NCBI RefSeq assembly: GCF_900240975.1
Contig: NZ_LT968776.1
Span: 3,469,092 to 3,533,091, forward strand
DNA: 64,000 nt
From: Mycobacterium sp. 4858
GTDB lineage: Bacteria; Actinomycetota; Actinomycetes; Mycobacteriales; Mycobacteriaceae
Direction of reading: 5' to 3'
The notes beneath the pieces were generated by a model. The model made no database searches and had not been told where the DNA came from. It worked only from the letters and a program-made list of their open reading frames with translations. The position numbers and the translations under genes are program-made. This document shows, piece by piece, positions 8,428-17,663 of this stretch (the first letter of the stretch is position 1; each line of letters opens with the position of its first letter).

Positions 8428-9681
8428 TCAGCCCGCCGAGAACGCGGCCGCGATCCGCGGCTGCCCCACGATCGGGGACGCTTTGTGCAGGCATTCGGCC
8501 CATTCCGCGTCGGGATCGGAGTCGGCGGTGATCCCTCCGCCGACACCGAGGACAGCGCCGCCCGCAGCGTCGAACTCCACCGTCCGGATGGCCACGTTCA
8601 GTTCGCACCCCGCCAAGGGTGAAGCCAAACCGATTGTGCCGCAATATATTCCACGGCGATGCGGCTCCCATTGCGAGAGCAGCTGGCGCGCACGGTGTTT
8701 GGGTGTTCCGGTGACCGAGGCGGGCGGGAAGGCGGCGTCCAGCAGCGCGGACGTCGGCAGCTCGACCGGGACGCGTGCCGACACGGTGGACACCAGGTGC
8801 CACACGCCCGGGGCGCGTCGCACCACCAGTAACTCGGGCACGGTGACGGTGCCGACGATCGCCACCCGGCCGAGGTCGTTGCGCACCAGGTCCACGATCA
8901 TGATGTTCTCGGCCACCTCCTTGGCCGACGCCCGCAGCGCCGACGGCCAGGCATCCAGCGGCAGGGTGCCCTTGATCGGGCTGGACGTCACCAGCGTCCC
9001 GCGCCGTCGCAGGAAGAGTTCCGGGGACAGCGACGCCACCGCACCCCACGGCCCGGCGAGGTAGGCGGCCCGCGCCGGGGCAGTGCGGGCGATGCCGTCG
9101 GCGAAGAAGTCCAGGGGGGCGCCACTGGCCGTTCCGATGAACTGCGTGCACACGCACGCCTGGTACACCTCGCCGGCGCTGATGGCCTCCAGGCAGTTCA
9201 GCACGCCGTCGCGGTGGGCCGCCCGATCGGCCGGGGCCCAGTCGATGCGGCAGTCGCGCGTCGGCGGCGGCCCCGTTGCCAGGGCGGCGGCAAGCCAGTC
9301 CGGCATCGGCGCGCCGGACAGGCTTTCGTACCACCACCGGCCGTCCCGGTCGCGCCGCAGCACGCAGTCGGTCCAGCCGCCCGCGGCCTCGGGGATCCGG
9401 TTCGGCTCGCCGCCGGCGCCGGGATCGGGATAGGAAAGGTAACCGATCCAGCCGCCACCCACGGCTTCCGAGTCGAGCGACTGCGGGCCGGGCTGGACCG
9501 CGAAGGCGGCGTCGGCATCGACGGGCCGCACCGGCACGCTCGGCGCGATGACCGCCAGCGCGCCGAACCATTCGCCGGTCAGCGCGGCCGGCGGCGGCAG
9601 CCCGAGCCGGGCGGTGGCGTCCCCCACGGCGCGCAGCACCGCGGGGGCGGCGCCAAGGTCGCCGAGCCGGTCGATACGCAC
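8428..9681 (-). CDS. pabB: Aminodeoxychorismate synthase component I
   Basis: 417 aa. Converts chorismate plus glutamine-derived ammonia to 4-amino-4-deoxychorismate for folate synthesis. The C-terminal chorismate-binding domain shows SPIKGTLP; Lys here, in place of the Ala of anthranilate synthases, marks the aminodeoxychorismate group. Further motifs are ENIMIVDLVRNDLGRVA, PPASVTGTPKHRA and the terminal VGGGITADSDPDAEW. The N-terminal region is short and degenerate compared with TrpE. M. tuberculosis PabB is about 40 residues longer at the N-terminus. Confidence 0.93.
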   Translation of the reverse strand: MRIDRLGDLGAAPAVLRAVGDATARLGLPPPAALTGEWFGALAVIAPSVPVRPVDADAAFAVQPGPQSLDSEAVGGGWIGYLSYPDPGAGGEPNRIPEAAGGWTDCVLRRDRDGRWWYESLSGAPMPDWLAAALATGPPPTRDCRIDWAPADRAAHRDGVLNCLEAISAGEVYQACVCTQFIGTASGAPLDFFADGIARTAPARAAYLAGPWGAVASLSPELFLRRRGTLVTSSPIKGTLPLDAWPSALRASAKEVAENIMIVDLVRNDLGRVAIVGTVTVPELLVVRRAPGVWHLVSTVSARVPVELPTSALLDAAFPPASVTGTPKHRARQLLSQWEPHRRGIYCGTIGLASPLAGCELNVAIRTVEFDAAGGAVLGVGGGITADSDPDAEWAECLHKASPIVGQPRIAAAFSAG

Positions 9682-9709
9682 CGCCCTAGCTTGACAGAAG
9701 AGCGCCCGC

Positions 9710-10621
9710 CTAGCCGCGGCTGACGTCGCGCGCGGTCGCCAGCGCCGCCAGCTTGTCCGGATTGCGCGTCACGTAGAAGTTCGTGATCTTGTCCGCGGCG
9801 ATCTCCAGGGTGATCACTCCCTCGAGGTGATCGCCCAGGTAGAGCAGCACCGCCGGGGCGCTGTTGCAGGTCACCATCTCGATGCGGAACTCCGCGAACT
9901 CGCTCGCCTTGCGGATCAGGCCGACGATGGCCCTGGCCACCCGGTCGGCGCCGACCACCGGCCGGCGCGCCGCGGACACCTTGCCGCCGCTGTCGGCCGT
10001 CCAGGTGGCGTCGGGGGCGAGCATCGTCATCAGCGTCTGGACGTCACCGCTGGCGGCCGACTGGAGGAACTGGGCGGTGAGCCGCGCGTTGCGCTGCGGG
10101 TCCGTCGCCTCGAACCTCTTCCGCCGCGCCCGCACGTGTTCGCGCGCCCGGTGCGCCACCTGGCGTACCGTGGGCGCCGGTTTGCCGACCGCCTCGGCGA
10201 TCTCGCCGTAGTCGAAGCCGAACACCTCGCGCAACACGAACACCGCCCGCTCGTCGGGGCTCAGCGTTTCCAGCAGGACCAACATCGCCATCGAAATGGA
10301 TTCCGCCAGAACGACATCCGTCGAGGCATCTTGCTCGTCGAGCAGCAGCGGCTCCGGCAGCCACGGCCCCACGTACTCCTCGCGCCGGCGCGCGTCGGCG
10401 CGCAACGCGTTGAGCGCCTGCCGGGTCACCAGCGCAGCCAGGTAGGACTTGGTGTCACGCACCGTCGACAGTTCGACCGCCGCCCACCGCAGGTAGCTGT
10501 CCTGCAGGACGTCGTCGGCCTCGGTGGCCGAACCGAGCATCTCGTAGGCGATGGTGAACAGCAGCGGCCGCAGCACGGTGAACCGTTCGGCGTGCTCGTT
10601 GCCGGCGGGCGCGTGCGTCAT
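9710..10621 (-). CDS. ECF41-family RNA polymerase sigma factor with SnoaL-like C-terminal domain
   Basis: 303 aa. Region sigma-2 (ERFTVLRPLLFTIAYEMLGS, then DDVLQDSYLRW) and sigma-4 (LSPDERAVFVLREVFGFDYGEIA) are followed by a SnoaL/NTF2-like extension. The two ECF41 signatures are present: WLPEPLL in the linker and a DSGGK motif in the C-terminal domain. In this group the extension replaces an anti-sigma factor and controls activity. The start codon overlaps the stop of the oxidoreductase gene (ATGA), so translation is coupled, in keeping with ECF41 sigma factors usually sitting beside an oxidoreductase, decarboxylase or epimerase target. Closest M. tuberculosis relative by architecture is SigJ. 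Confidence 0.92.
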   Translation of the reverse strand: MTHAPAGNEHAERFTVLRPLLFTIAYEMLGSATEADDVLQDSYLRWAAVELSTVRDTKSYLAALVTRQALNALRADARRREEYVGPWLPEPLLLDEQDASTDVVLAESISMAMLVLLETLSPDERAVFVLREVFGFDYGEIAEAVGKPAPTVRQVAHRAREHVRARRKRFEATDPQRNARLTAQFLQSAASGDVQTLMTMLAPDATWTADSGGKVSAARRPVVGADRVARAIVGLIRKASEFAEFRIEMVTCNSAPAVLLYLGDHLEGVITLEIAADKITNFYVTRNPDKLAALATARDVSRG

Positions 10622-11799
10622 TGCAGCGCGACCTCGGCGGACTCCTGCGCGGGCCGCTTGCCGCCCTTGAGCCAGCGGTACGAGCCGGGCTTGGCGGCCT
10701 CGCGCCGAATGGCCCACAGGGTGCCCTTGCAGATGGCCTCCTTGATCGACGCGGCGGTCCGGCCGCCGATCGCCAGGTTCACCGGAGTGTCGTCGGTGTG
10801 GGCCAACTGCAGCGTGCCGTAGGTGCGGCCCAGGCTGATGCACTGGCCGACGAACGCCTGGTTGAGCCGGGCCGGAGCGGTTAAGTCGATGCGGCTGAGC
10901 ACGGTGTCGGCGGCTTGCGCACCCAGCGGGCCGGCGGCCTGGCAGCTCATCCGTAAGGGTTGGCCCGACGGCGCGGCCGCGTCGCCCGCCGCGACGACGT
11001 AGGGGTTGTCGACGCTGGTCAGCGTCTCGTCGGTGAGCAGCCGGCCCAGCGCGTCGGTGCTCAGCCCGCTGCGCGCGGCCAGGTCCGGCACGGCGAATCC
11101 GGCGGTCCAGACCGTCGCCGCGCTCGGCAGCACTGCTCCGTCGCCGAGCACCACCGCGTCCCATCGCACCTCGGTCACGGTCGCCGATTCCAGCACGTTG
11201 ACCCCGAAGCCGCGCAGGCGCTTGGCGACGGAACGCCGGCCGCGCCTGCTCAGCGACGGGCCGAGCGTGGCGCCGCACACCAGGGTCACTTGGCGGCCCC
11301 GTTCGGCCAGCTCGGCGGCCGTCTCGATGCCGGTCAGCCCGCCGCCGACGACGATCACGGGCGCGTCCAGCGGCAGGTCGGCCAGCGCGTAGCGCAACCG
11401 CTGCGCGCTTTCCAGGTCGGCTATCGGGTACGCGAAGTCGGCGAACCCGGGCACCGCAGCGGGTGCGGCGCCGGTGCTGCCGACCGCGTAGATGAGGTAG
11501 TCGTAGCCGAGCTCGCGGCCCGAGGACAGCAGAATGCGCCGGTCGGTGGCCTCGATGCGGTCGACGGCGTCGACGACCAACCGGATCCCGTCGGCGAGCA
11601 GGGTCGCGTAGTCGGCGGTCGCGGGGCCGGTGTCGGCGACCAACTGGTGCAGCCGGATTCGCTCCACGAAGACGGGGCGCGGGTTCACCAGGGTGACGTC
11701 GACGTCGCGACGTTGCCGGAGCCGGTTTGCGGCCAGGGTTCCGGCGTATCCGCCGCCGACCACGACGACATGAGTTTTCTGGGCGATCACCTCGGTCAT
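10618..11799 (-). CDS. FAD-dependent pyridine-nucleotide oxidoreductase (NDH-2-like)
   Basis: 393 aa. Two Rossmann motifs: an FAD-binding VVVVGGGYAGTLAANRL at the N-terminus and a second VIVVGGGLTGIETAAELAE mid-protein. The C-terminal FAD motif VDNPYVVAAGDAA and the general layout match type II NADH dehydrogenase-like or carotenoid/quinone oxidoreductases. No transmembrane tail is visible. The start at 11797-11799 has an excellent ribosome binding site (AGGAGA, 6 bases upstream). It is first in a two-gene operon with the ECF41 sigma factor and is the expected regulatory target; a matching promoter lies at 11837-11863. Electron acceptor unknown. Confidence 0.88.
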   Translation of the reverse strand: MTEVIAQKTHVVVVGGGYAGTLAANRLRQRRDVDVTLVNPRPVFVERIRLHQLVADTGPATADYATLLADGIRLVVDAVDRIEATDRRILLSSGRELGYDYLIYAVGSTGAAPAAVPGFADFAYPIADLESAQRLRYALADLPLDAPVIVVGGGLTGIETAAELAERGRQVTLVCGATLGPSLSRRGRRSVAKRLRGFGVNVLESATVTEVRWDAVVLGDGAVLPSAATVWTAGFAVPDLAARSGLSTDALGRLLTDETLTSVDNPYVVAAGDAAAPSGQPLRMSCQAAGPLGAQAADTVLSRIDLTAPARLNQAFVGQCISLGRTYGTLQLAHTDDTPVNLAIGGRTAASIKEAICKGTLWAIRREAAKPGSYRWLKGGKRPAQESAEVALQ

Positions 11800-11836
11800 T
11801 TGCTGTCTCCTGTTCTCGCGGGCCTGATGCCCTTGA

Positions 11837-11863
11837 GACACCGCGGGGTCCTCGAGCGTGACA
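11837..11863 (-). promoter_or_regulatory. Candidate ECF41-dependent promoter
   Basis: Reading on the minus strand: TGTCACG, 16 bases, TGTC. The ECF41 consensus I know is TGTCACA-N16-CGTC, so 6 of 7 and 3 of 4 positions fit at the exact spacing. It lies about 40-65 bases upstream of the oxidoreductase start, the place expected for autoregulation of the operon. Confidence 0.6.
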
Positions 11864-12067
11864 GGGCCGCCCACATTGTGACGCGCCTCACGGGTGCCGC
11901 TTGCGGGGTCGGGCCGGCCCGCGGCGGACCGGGGGAGGGACGGGTGGTGCGTGCTAGGCTGCGCTACGCCAATTCGTGACCAGCCCCGCGTCGTATACGC
12001 GCACCAGATAACCCAGGCACTATGGGGCCACTTCAGTGTGCATCGGTGTGTGTTGGGAGAAGCAACC

Positions 12068-13735
12068 GTGAAGACGAGGAAGAGCGCGCTGGCCGCTGTC
12101 GTGTGCGCGGCGGTGGTGCTGAGCGGATGCGGTGGCAAGAGCGATCCCGGTCCACTGTCCGCGATGGTCAGCCCGGCCATCCCGCCCAGCGCGCAAGAGA
12201 TCCCCAACCCGCTGCGCGGCCAATACGAGGAAGGCTTGAATCCGCTTTTCCCGCAAGGCAATCCCGCTCAGCAGCGGTACGCCGCCTGGCCCGCGTCGTA
12301 CGACGCCAGCCTGCGGGTCTCGTGGCGGCAGTTGCAGCCCGTCGACCCGCACACGCTGCCGCCCGACGCGCCCGACGACCGCAAGTTCGACTTCAGCGCG
12401 ATCGACGACGCGCTGGCCAAGGTCGGCAGCCGAAACATGCGGCTGATCCTCGGCGTGTACGCCTACAGATCCTGTTGTAACGATTCCTATCCCAACGGCA
12501 CCAACATCGCGATCCCGGACTGGATCCGCTCCGCGGCCACCAGCTACCCCCCGGCGCCGAACGGGTCCACGCCCGGTGTCACCCAGGTGGTCCCGAATTG
12601 GAACGACGCCGACTACCTCAACAACTTCGGGCAGCTGCTCGCCGCGCTCGGCCGGCGCTACGACGGCGACGAGCGCCTCAGCGTGTTCGAGTTCTCCGGG
12701 TACGGCGACTCCGGCAAGACCAGCCTCGCCTACCTACGGGACACGCTCGGTGCGCCGGGGCCGGCGCCGGACGACAGCCTCTCGAAGTTGGGCTATTACA
12801 GCCAGTTTCGCGATCAGAGCATCACCAAGGCGTCCATCGGGCAGCTGGTCGCGGCGAACGTCGGCGCGTTCGGCCACACGCAGTTGGTGGTCACCGGGGA
12901 GAATCCGGAGATCGTCCGCGAGTTGTTCGCCGACGACGTGACGAAGAAACTCTCCGCTCCGGTCGGCATCCGCGCGGATTGCCTTGGCGTGCAAGCGCCG
13001 CTGCCGGAATGGGCCGAGTCCAGCGACTCGCACTACGTGCGGTTCAACGACGCCGCCGTCAACGCGATCAAGCAGCGGCTCACCTCGGCGCTGGTGGTCA
13101 GCCAGTGGTGCGGATTGCCGAACGGGACCGACCCGCGGTCGTACTACGAGAAGGCCCTGCACGACGTCGTCAGGTATCACGTCTCGATGACGTCGAGCTC
13201 CAACTTCCCCGACCGGGATGCGACGTCGGCGATGGACCCCAAGCTGTATCTCCTCTGGGCCAAGGCCAACGCCTCGGCCGGCTACCGGTACTCGGTGGAG
13301 GCCAAGCCGGGCTCGCAGTCGATCCAGGGCAAGGTGGCGGCCATCTCCGTCGTCTGGACCAACTACGGCTCGGCGGCGGCCACCGAGCAATGGGCACCCG
13401 GCTACAAACTGGTCGACTTCTCCGGAGCGGTGGTCCGTACCATTCCCGCGACGGTCAACCTCAAGACGCTGGTCCACGACGACTCCAGCTCGTCCCGCGA
13501 GGAGGCGGTGCCCGAGTCGGCCACCGAGTCGGTGCGCGTCGACGTGACCGGCCTGGCGCCCGGGCACTACACGCTGCGCGCATCCGTGGACTGGCAGCAG
13601 CACAAGCCCGGCGCCTCCCACGTGGTGAACTACGCGCCCATGGCGCTGGCCCGCGACGGGCGGGACGGCTCTGGCCTGTATCCGATAGCCACCCTCGACA
13701 TCGCGAGCGACGCGGCGGCCGCCAACGGGTCCTAG
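12068..13735 (+). CDS. Putative glycoside-hydrolase-like lipoprotein, copy 1 (Rv1006-like)
   Basis: 555 aa from GTG at 12068 with a clear ribosome binding site (GGGAGA). Signal peptide MKTRKSALAAVVCAAVVLSG ends before a lipobox Cys (LSGC). The mature protein begins NPLRGQYE and continues RVSWRQLQP, FDFSAIDDALA and NMRLILGVYAY, the pattern of DUF4874/DUF4832 and GH42-like TIM-barrel proteins, with a likely all-beta C-terminal domain (TNYGSAAATEQW to HYTLRASVDWQQHK). Sugar hydrolysis or binding is inferred from fold similarity; catalytic residues are not established. M. tuberculosis Rv1006, in the equivalent position, has similar size. A second copy lies at 15897-17573. Confidence 0.78.
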   Translation: MKTRKSALAAVVCAAVVLSGCGGKSDPGPLSAMVSPAIPPSAQEIPNPLRGQYEEGLNPLFPQGNPAQQRYAAWPASYDASLRVSWRQLQPVDPHTLPPDAPDDRKFDFSAIDDALAKVGSRNMRLILGVYAYRSCCNDSYPNGTNIAIPDWIRSAATSYPPAPNGSTPGVTQVVPNWNDADYLNNFGQLLAALGRRYDGDERLSVFEFSGYGDSGKTSLAYLRDTLGAPGPAPDDSLSKLGYYSQFRDQSITKASIGQLVAANVGAFGHTQLVVTGENPEIVRELFADDVTKKLSAPVGIRADCLGVQAPLPEWAESSDSHYVRFNDAAVNAIKQRLTSALVVSQWCGLPNGTDPRSYYEKALHDVVRYHVSMTSSSNFPDRDATSAMDPKLYLLWAKANASAGYRYSVEAKPGSQSIQGKVAAISVVWTNYGSAAATEQWAPGYKLVDFSGAVVRTIPATVNLKTLVHDDSSSSREEAVPESATESVRVDVTGLAPGHYTLRASVDWQQHKPGASHVVNYAPMALARDGRDGSGLYPIATLDIASDAAAANGS

Positions 13736-14026
13736 CGCCTCGATGACGGGCCGACGGCCCTCGTTCGCGCCGGCCGGCAGACCCTCGCCGGAAGTTGTTC
13801 GTTAGCCCGGATGGGGCGGGTACCGCGTGGTAGGTTTTGCTGACCAAAACCGAGCGTGACCTGCCCTGGTCCGAAAACATCCGACAGCCACACACGCGAA
13901 CCGAAGGGGTACGTCGACGCGCTGGGCGCGCATCCGGCGGGGTTCGTCATCATGACCGTCCCCCGATCGGGCAGCCGTCACCACGGTGGCCGCCCCGTGG
14001 GATGTATGCCCGTATCGGAGGAGACC

Positions 14027-15886
14027 GTGCCACGCAGCCTGGACCTGGTCGTCACCTCCGTCGCCACCCAGTTGATGGAGGCCACCGCCGCCACGGCCAC
14101 CCTGGTGAGCGAAAAGGTGCTCGCGCAACTGGTCGAGCAGTTCGACGTGGACGCCAGCTTCCTGCGGCACCTCGACCCGCACACCCGGGCCTCGGCGCTG
14201 GTTGCCGAGTGGCCGCCCCGCTCGGACGCCGCGGACCCGGATCCGACGGCCTTCGCTCAGCTGGACATCGCCGAGTCGGCCCTCGCCCAGTGCGGGCACG
14301 GGCACAAACCGGTGGTGATCCGTCCGGCGCAGTCCAAACGCTATTTCCGGCGCAGGCTCGGCGGGGCGAAGGTGGCCGCCTCGCCCTCGGTGGCGGCCGC
14401 ACCGTTGGTCTCGGGTGAGACGACCACCGGCTTGCTCGGCTTCGTCAAGGTCGGTGCCCGCAAGTGGGAGCAGGAAGAGATCAACACGCTCGAGGCGGTC
14501 GCGGCGCTGTTCGCGCAGCTGCAGGCCCGCATCGCCGCTGAAGAAAAGCTTCGTTATCTCGCCGAGCACGACGACCTGACCGGCCTCTACAACCGTCGCG
14601 CGCTGGTCGCGCATCTGTCCGGACGGCTCGCGACGGGATGCGCCGGGCCCGTCGCGGTGATGTACCTCGACCTCGACCGGCTCAAGCCGATCAACGATTA
14701 CCTCGGCCACACCGCCGGTGACTGGTTCATCCGGGTCTTCGCGCAACGCATCCGGGTCTGCGCCCCCGACAGCACGATCGCCCGGTTGGGCGGTGACGAG
14801 TTCGTCGTCGTTCCCGACCAGCCGATGTCACCGGAGGCCGCGGAGTCATTCGCCCGGCGTCTCTCGGCGATGCTGTGCGAGCGGCTGGCCATCGGCGGCC
14901 ACGTGATCAGCCGCACGGTCAGCATCGGGCTGGCGGTGGGGCAGCCGGGACGGGACAACTGCACCGACCTGCTCCGCCGCGCCGACGAGGCGGTGCTGAC
15001 GGCAAAGCGCGGCGGCGGCAACCAGATCGCGGTGTCCACCGACGACATGTCCCTCAAGCGCGCGTTCCGCAACGACATCGAGCTGCACCTGCAAGGCGAC
15101 ATCGGCAGCGAGGCGCTGCTCCTGCACTACCTGCCCGAGATCGACCTGTCGACGGGCGCCATCGTCGGCGCGGAGGCGCTGGTCCGTTGGCGGCACCCGA
15201 TCTGGGGCCTGCTGCAACCGGACTCCTTCATCGGGATCGCCGAATCGACCAACCTGGCGGCGGAGTTGGGGCACTGGGTGATGCGCACCGCGTGCGCCGA
15301 GTTCAGCAGTTGGCGGGCCAAGGGCGTCGGCCAAGGGGCCGTCATGCGCATCAATGTGTCGCCGATCCAGCTCATCACCCGGGGTTTCGTACACGACGTC
15401 GCCGCCACCATCGACGAGTTCGGCCTCGCCGGCTCGGTGTGCCTGGAGATCACCGAGCGCGCCGTGGTGCACGACATCGAGACCACGCGAAAAACCTTGG
15501 CGGAGCTCAAGGAAGTGGGGGTCCAGCTGGCCATCGACGACTTCGGTACCGGCTACGCGGTGTTGTCGCACCTGAAGTCCCTGCCGGTCGACATGCTCAA
15601 GATCGACACCGGGTTCGTGCGCGACCTGGGTAACAACGCCGGCGACCTGGCGATCGTTCGCGCGATCATCGGTCTGGCCGAGGCGTTCGGTCTGGAAGTC
15701 GTCGCCGAGGGAGTTGAAACGCCGGTGGCGGCAATGACTTTGATCCAGCACGGGTGCCGACGCGCGCAGGGTTTCCTGTTGTCGCGTCCTGTCCCCGGCG
15801 AGGCGATGGAAGCCCTGTTGTCCGCACGCTGGCTGTCGCTGCCGTTTTTGGCCGACCGCAAGGCGTTGCCGACGGGCGGCATCTAG
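14027..15886 (+). CDS. GAF-GGDEF-EAL cyclic-di-GMP synthase/phosphodiesterase (Rv1354c family)
   Basis: 619 aa from GTG at 14027, chosen for its GGAGG ribosome binding site and because the length then matches Rv1354c (about 623 aa). Order: GAF-like sensor (about 5-170), GGDEF domain with intact GGDEF at 255-259, EAL domain with EAL at 383-385. Phosphodiesterase residues look complete: N443 in INVSP, EITE 474-477, DDFGTGY 504-510, K525, and E561 in AEGVET. The RxxD product-inhibition site before GGDEF is absent. Both activities are therefore plausible. It sits between two paralogous lipoprotein genes and is followed after 10 bases by the second, implying one transcript and a local role in envelope or exopolysaccharide control. 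Confidence 0.93.
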   Translation: MPRSLDLVVTSVATQLMEATAATATLVSEKVLAQLVEQFDVDASFLRHLDPHTRASALVAEWPPRSDAADPDPTAFAQLDIAESALAQCGHGHKPVVIRPAQSKRYFRRRLGGAKVAASPSVAAAPLVSGETTTGLLGFVKVGARKWEQEEINTLEAVAALFAQLQARIAAEEKLRYLAEHDDLTGLYNRRALVAHLSGRLATGCAGPVAVMYLDLDRLKPINDYLGHTAGDWFIRVFAQRIRVCAPDSTIARLGGDEFVVVPDQPMSPEAAESFARRLSAMLCERLAIGGHVISRTVSIGLAVGQPGRDNCTDLLRRADEAVLTAKRGGGNQIAVSTDDMSLKRAFRNDIELHLQGDIGSEALLLHYLPEIDLSTGAIVGAEALVRWRHPIWGLLQPDSFIGIAESTNLAAELGHWVMRTACAEFSSWRAKGVGQGAVMRINVSPIQLITRGFVHDVAATIDEFGLAGSVCLEITERAVVHDIETTRKTLAELKEVGVQLAIDDFGTGYAVLSHLKSLPVDMLKIDTGFVRDLGNNAGDLAIVRAIIGLAEAFGLEVVAEGVETPVAAMTLIQHGCRRAQGFLLSRPVPGEAMEALLSARWLSLPFLADRKALPTGGI

Positions 15887-15896
15887 CATCGCACCG

Positions 15897-17573
15897 ATGG
15901 TCGCAATATTGAGAAGAGGCGTGGCGGTGGTCGCCGCGTGCGCGATGGCGCTGTTGAGCGGATGCGGCGGCCACAGCGAGTCCGATCCGTTGTCCCCGGT
16001 GATCAGTCCCGCCATACCGCTGGGCGTGCAAGAGGTTTCGAATCCCCTACGGGGCCAATACGAAGACCTGCTGATGCCGCTGTTCCCGCAAGCCAATCCC
16101 GCGCAGCGACGCTATCCGCCGTGGCCCGCGTCGTACGACGCCAGCGTGCGGGTTTCGTGGCGGCAGCTGCAACCCACCGACCCGGGCACTCTGCCCCCCG
16201 ACGCCCCCGACGACCGCAAATTCGACTTCAGCGTGATCGACGACGCGCTGACCAAGCTGGCCGGACGAAACATGCGGCTTACCCTGCGCGTGTTCGCCTA
16301 CAGCTCCTGTTGCGACGTCACCTATGCGAACAACACCAACATCGCGATCCCGGATTGGATGCGTCCCGCGTCCACCAGCTATACCGGGCCGCAACGATAC
16401 TGGTGGACGCCCGGGGTGACCCAGGTCGTACCGAACTGGAACGACCCCGCTTACCTGAACGCCTTCGGGCAGTTGCTCGCCGCGCTCGGCCGCCGTTACG
16501 ACGGCGACGAGCGGCTCAGCGTTTTCGAGTTCTCCGGCTACGGGGATTTCAGCGAGAACCACATCGCCTATCTGCGCGACACGCTGGGCGCGCCGGGCCC
16601 CTCACCCGAGGAGAGCCTCGCGAAGCTGGGCTACTACAGCCAGTTTCGGGATCAGAGCATCACCAAAGCGGCTATTGGACAGCTCGTCGCGGCGAACGTG
16701 AACGCCTTCCCCCACACCCAACTGGTGACCACCGCGCCGAACGCCGAAATCGTCCGCGAGCTGCTGGCCGACGACGTCACCAAGAAATTGTCCGCGCCCG
16801 TAGGTATTCGCGCGGATTGTCTCGGCGTATACGCGCCGTTGCCCTTTTGGGCCGAGACGGATGCCTCGTACTACGTGCGCACGAAAGATCCGCTCGTCAG
16901 CCAACTGAAGGACCGGATGGCCTCGGCGCCGGTGATCACTGAATGGTGCCAGTTGCCCGCTGGAACCAAGCCGCAGGCCTATTACGAAAAGGGATTGCGC
17001 GACGTCGTCAAGTATCACGTCTCGATGACCTCGAGTTTCGATTTCCCCGCCGTGGATTCGAGCACTCCGATGGACAGGTCGTTGTACCTGCTGTGGGCGC
17101 AGGCCAACGTTTCGGCCGGCTATCGATACTCTGTGGAAGTTCGGCCGGGATCGGCGTCGTTTCGCGACGGAGTGGCGACCATGTCGGTGGTTTGGACCAA
17201 CTACGGTGCCGCCGGCGCAATCGAGAAGTGGGTGCCCAGCTACCGGCTGGTGGATTTCTCGGGCGCGGTGGTCCGCACGCTGCCCACAGCCGTGCGCCTG
17301 AACAAACTGGTGCCGTCGGGGGACAACTCAGGTACCAAACCGGTCCCGGCGTCGTTTACCGAGTCGGTGACCGTCGACCTGGCGGGGTTGGCACCCGGGC
17401 ACTACACGCTGCGTGCTTCCGTAGATTGGCAACAGCACAAGCCGGACGCGTCGCATGTGGTGAACTATCCGCCCATGCAGCTCGCGCGCTCCGGACGCGA
17501 CGAATCCGGGGGCTACCCGCTCGCAACGATCGACATACCGCGCGATGCGCCCGCTTTCGCTCCGCACCAATGA
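15897..17573 (+). CDS. Putative glycoside-hydrolase-like lipoprotein, copy 2
   Basis: 558 aa; ATG lies 10 bases after the stop of the cyclic-di-GMP enzyme gene. Signal peptide ends LLSGC (lipidated Cys). By eye it is about two thirds identical to the 12068-13735 product throughout, sharing NPLRGQYE, RVSWRQLQP, YDGDERLSVFEFSGYGD, GIRADCLGV and HYTLRASVDWQQHKP. An extra Trp-containing insert (QRYWWTP) is seen near residue 165. The two genes are tandem duplicates separated by the GGDEF-EAL gene. Function is inferred as envelope polysaccharide binding or cleavage; not proven. Confidence 0.78.
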   Translation: MVAILRRGVAVVAACAMALLSGCGGHSESDPLSPVISPAIPLGVQEVSNPLRGQYEDLLMPLFPQANPAQRRYPPWPASYDASVRVSWRQLQPTDPGTLPPDAPDDRKFDFSVIDDALTKLAGRNMRLTLRVFAYSSCCDVTYANNTNIAIPDWMRPASTSYTGPQRYWWTPGVTQVVPNWNDPAYLNAFGQLLAALGRRYDGDERLSVFEFSGYGDFSENHIAYLRDTLGAPGPSPEESLAKLGYYSQFRDQSITKAAIGQLVAANVNAFPHTQLVTTAPNAEIVRELLADDVTKKLSAPVGIRADCLGVYAPLPFWAETDASYYVRTKDPLVSQLKDRMASAPVITEWCQLPAGTKPQAYYEKGLRDVVKYHVSMTSSFDFPAVDSSTPMDRSLYLLWAQANVSAGYRYSVEVRPGSASFRDGVATMSVVWTNYGAAGAIEKWVPSYRLVDFSGAVVRTLPTAVRLNKLVPSGDNSGTKPVPASFTESVTVDLAGLAPGHYTLRASVDWQQHKPDASHVVNYPPMQLARSGRDESGGYPLATIDIPRDAPAFAPHQ

Positions 17574-17663
17574 CGGTAGCCGCCAGCAAGGCTTTCGATC
17601 GTGCGACGATAGCGGCACCGATCTGACGGTCCTACCGGACGCCGTCAGCTCAGTCATACCTCG

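Noticed and set aside
12068..12100. Start of lipoprotein copy 1 further upstream at 11894
   Set aside because: The upstream extension has no coding character and would bury the signal peptide; the GTG at 12068 has a good ribosome binding site and a proper lipoprotein signal.
14027..15886. Degenerate GGDEF or EAL domain
   Set aside because: Checked the key residues; both motifs and supporting catalytic residues are intact, so it was not called inactive.
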